Origin: Bradyrhizobiaceae bacterium
GTDB taxonomy: Bacteria > Pseudomonadota > Alphaproteobacteria > Rhizobiales > Xanthobacteraceae
Reading direction: 5' to 3'
Length of the DNA stretch: 64,000 bases
Assembly (NCBI GenBank): GCA_947481685.1
Contig: CANKHA010000001.1
Coordinates: forward strand, 124,001 to 188,000
Positions 62,712 to 64,000 of the stretch are shown in pieces (the stretch's first letter is position 1; every line of letters begins with the position of its first letter). Under the pieces are notes generated by a model. That model was given only the letters and a program-made list of their open reading frames with translations. It was not told the origin of the DNA and did not search any database. Both the position numbers and the translations under genes were made by a program.

Positions 62712-64000
62712 ATGGATCTCGCCCACGCCCCCATCATCCCGGAACCGGCTGCCGACACCGGCCGCGTGACTCCGATGATGGAGCAATATGTCGAGATCAA
62801 AGCCGCCAATCCGGACAGCCTGCTGTTCTACCGGATGGGCGATTTCTACGAGCTGTTCTTCGAGGACGCCGAAATCGCGTCGAAGGCGCTCGGCATCGTG
62901 CTCACCAAGCGCGGCAAGCATCTCGGACGCGACATCCCGATGTGCGGCGTGCCGATCGTCCGCTCCGATGAGTATCTCCACAAGCTGATCGCGCTCGGCC
63001 ATCGCGTGGCGGTCTGCGAGCAGATCGAGGATCCCGCCGAGGCGAAGAAGCGCGGCCCCAAGAGCGTAGTGCAGCGGAATGTCACGCGGCTGGTCACTCC
63101 GGGCACGCTCACGGAAGACACGCTGCTCGATGCCAGGCGCAACAACTACCTGCTGGCGCTCACGCGCGCGCGGGTTTCGACCGACAGCGACCAGGGTCGC
63201 TTCGCGCTGGGCTGGATCGACATCTCCACCGGTGAGTTTCGCATTGCGGAATGCGAACCCGGCGCGCTGGCTGCCGAGATCGCGCGGCTGGAGCCGGGCG
63301 AGATCATCGTCTCCGACGCGCTCTATTCCGATCCGGAATTTGCCAGCTACTTTCGTTCGCTTCCGGCCGTCACGCCACTGACGCGCGATGTGTTCGACGG
63401 CGCCACTGCCGAGCGGAGGCTGACGAATTATTTTGCGGTCGCCACCACGGATGCTTTCGGCACGCTGTCGCGGCTGGAGCTGACGGCCGCTGCCGCCTGC
63501 ATCACCTATGTCGAGCGCACGCAGCTTGGAAAGCGCCCGCCACTGTCGCCGCCGGTGCGCGAAGCCGCTGGTGCGACGCTCGCGATCGATCAGGCCACGC
63601 GCGCCAATCTCGAACTCACGCGCACGCTGACCGGTGAACGACGGGGCTCGCTGCTGGCGGCGATTGACCGCACGGTGACCGCGGCCGGTACGCGTTTGCT
63701 GGCGCAGCGGCTTGCCGCGCCGTTGACGGATGCCAAGGCGATTGCCGAACGCCTCGACAGCATCGATATGCTTGTCGCCGATTCCGGTTTGCGCGGCGAA
63801 GTGCGCGATCGTCTCGCTGCCGCACCCGATCTCGCCCGCGCGCTCAGTCGTATCGTGGTCGACCGCGGTGGGCCGCGCGATCTGGCGGCAATCCGCGACG
63901 GTATTCTTGCGGCGTCATCGATCGCGACGCGCCTCGATGGCCGCAAGGACACGCCGGCCGAAATCGTCTCCGCCATCGCCGCGCTGCGACGGCCTGACCC
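62712..64000 (+). CDS. mutS: DNA mismatch repair protein MutS, N-terminal part (cut by window edge)
   Basis: The first about 429 residues are visible, and the frame is open to the window end. The mismatch-recognition domain begins at [30 protein letters not shown], containing the Phe-x-Glu motif (FYE) that inserts at mispairs. Next come [14 protein letters not shown], the connector domain ([23 protein letters not shown]), and the start of the lever domain ([29 protein letters not shown]). The ATPase domain lies beyond the window. It is divergent from catI. Confidence 0.96.
   Translation, partial: MDLAHAPIIPEPAADTGRVTPMMEQYVEIKAANPDSLLFYRMGDFYELFFEDAEIASKALGIVLTKRGKHLGRDIPMCGVPIVRSDEYLHKLIALGHRVAVCEQIEDPAEAKKRGPKSVVQRNVTRLVTPGTLTEDTLLDARRNNYLLALTRARVSTDSDQGRFALGWIDISTGEFRIAECEPGALAAEIARLEPGEIIVSDALYSDPEFASYFRSLPAVTPLTRDVFDGATAERRLTNYFAVATTDAFGTLSRLELTAAAACITYVERTQLGKRPPLSPPVREAAGATLAIDQATRANLELTRTLTGERRGSLLAAIDRTVTAAGTRLLAQRLAAPLTDAKAIAERLDSIDMLVADSGLRGEVRDRLAAAPDLARALSRIVVDRGGPRDLAAIRDGILAASSIATRLDGRKDTPAEIVSAIAALRRPD

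Overview
This is a GC-rich, gene-dense chromosomal segment from an alphaproteobacterium of the order Hyphomicrobiales (Rhizobiales), most like the Bradyrhizobium/Rhodopseudomonas/Pseudolabrys side of the order. The call rests on gene order (zapE-mdh-sucCDAB-lpd; an F1-only atp operon without the F0 genes; proA-nadD-rsfS-rlmH-envC-ctpA; divergent acnA and ccm genes), on lineage-typical small families (DUF2794, BA14K, DUF1223), and on dispersed palindromic repeats typical of that group. I see no rRNA, tRNA, transposase, phage gene or CRISPR array. The first gene (ccmC) and the last (mutS) run off the window.

Layout. 1-1536: end of a ccmABC haem-export operon on the minus strand. 1787-11055: acnA, a secreted DUF1223 protein, a structured intergenic region with a probable minus-strand small RNA, DUF2794, a GNAT acetyltransferase, a Bax-inhibitor-1 protein and a YbbAP-type ABC transporter. 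11126-13733: tesA, thpR and zapE. 13805-24380: TCA-cycle block mdh-sucC-sucD-sucA-sucB-lpdA, interrupted by a membrane glycosyltransferase gene broken by one in-frame TAG. 24394-28357: DUF4337, xerC, priA. 28386-30849: a TauE/SafE exporter and a SulP transporter. 31269-36827: ATP synthase F1 operon atpHAGDC with two extra genes inside it, an Ohr/OsmC peroxidase between atpG and atpD and an unrecognised 81-residue membrane protein between atpD and atpC. 37007-44729: minus-strand cell-envelope and ribosome maturation genes (rppH, divergent polysaccharide deacetylase, ctpA, envC-like, rlmH, rsfS, nadD, proA). 44854-49595: a small conserved-looking ORF, a VanX-like dipeptidase, proB, a Na+/H+ antiporter and a BA14K protein. 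49694-57292: ispG and a zur-like regulator, then divergent hydroxybutyrate dehydrogenase, patatin, macrodomain and a marR-emrA-emrB efflux operon. 57289-62534: minus-strand operon glk-pcaGH-pcaF-catJ-catI for the protocatechuate/beta-ketoadipate pathway. 62712-64000: start of mutS.

Functionally the window is mostly central metabolism and housekeeping: TCA cycle, ATP synthesis, proline and NAD synthesis, ribosome maturation and envelope remodelling, plus an aromatic-degradation operon that feeds succinyl-CoA and acetyl-CoA into the TCA enzymes encoded nearby. I found no single obvious new defence or mobile system. The best leads are the two extra genes in the atp operon, the structured minus-strand RNA candidate near 5420-5650, matching palindromes upstream of acnA and sucC, and the amber-interrupted glycosyltransferase.
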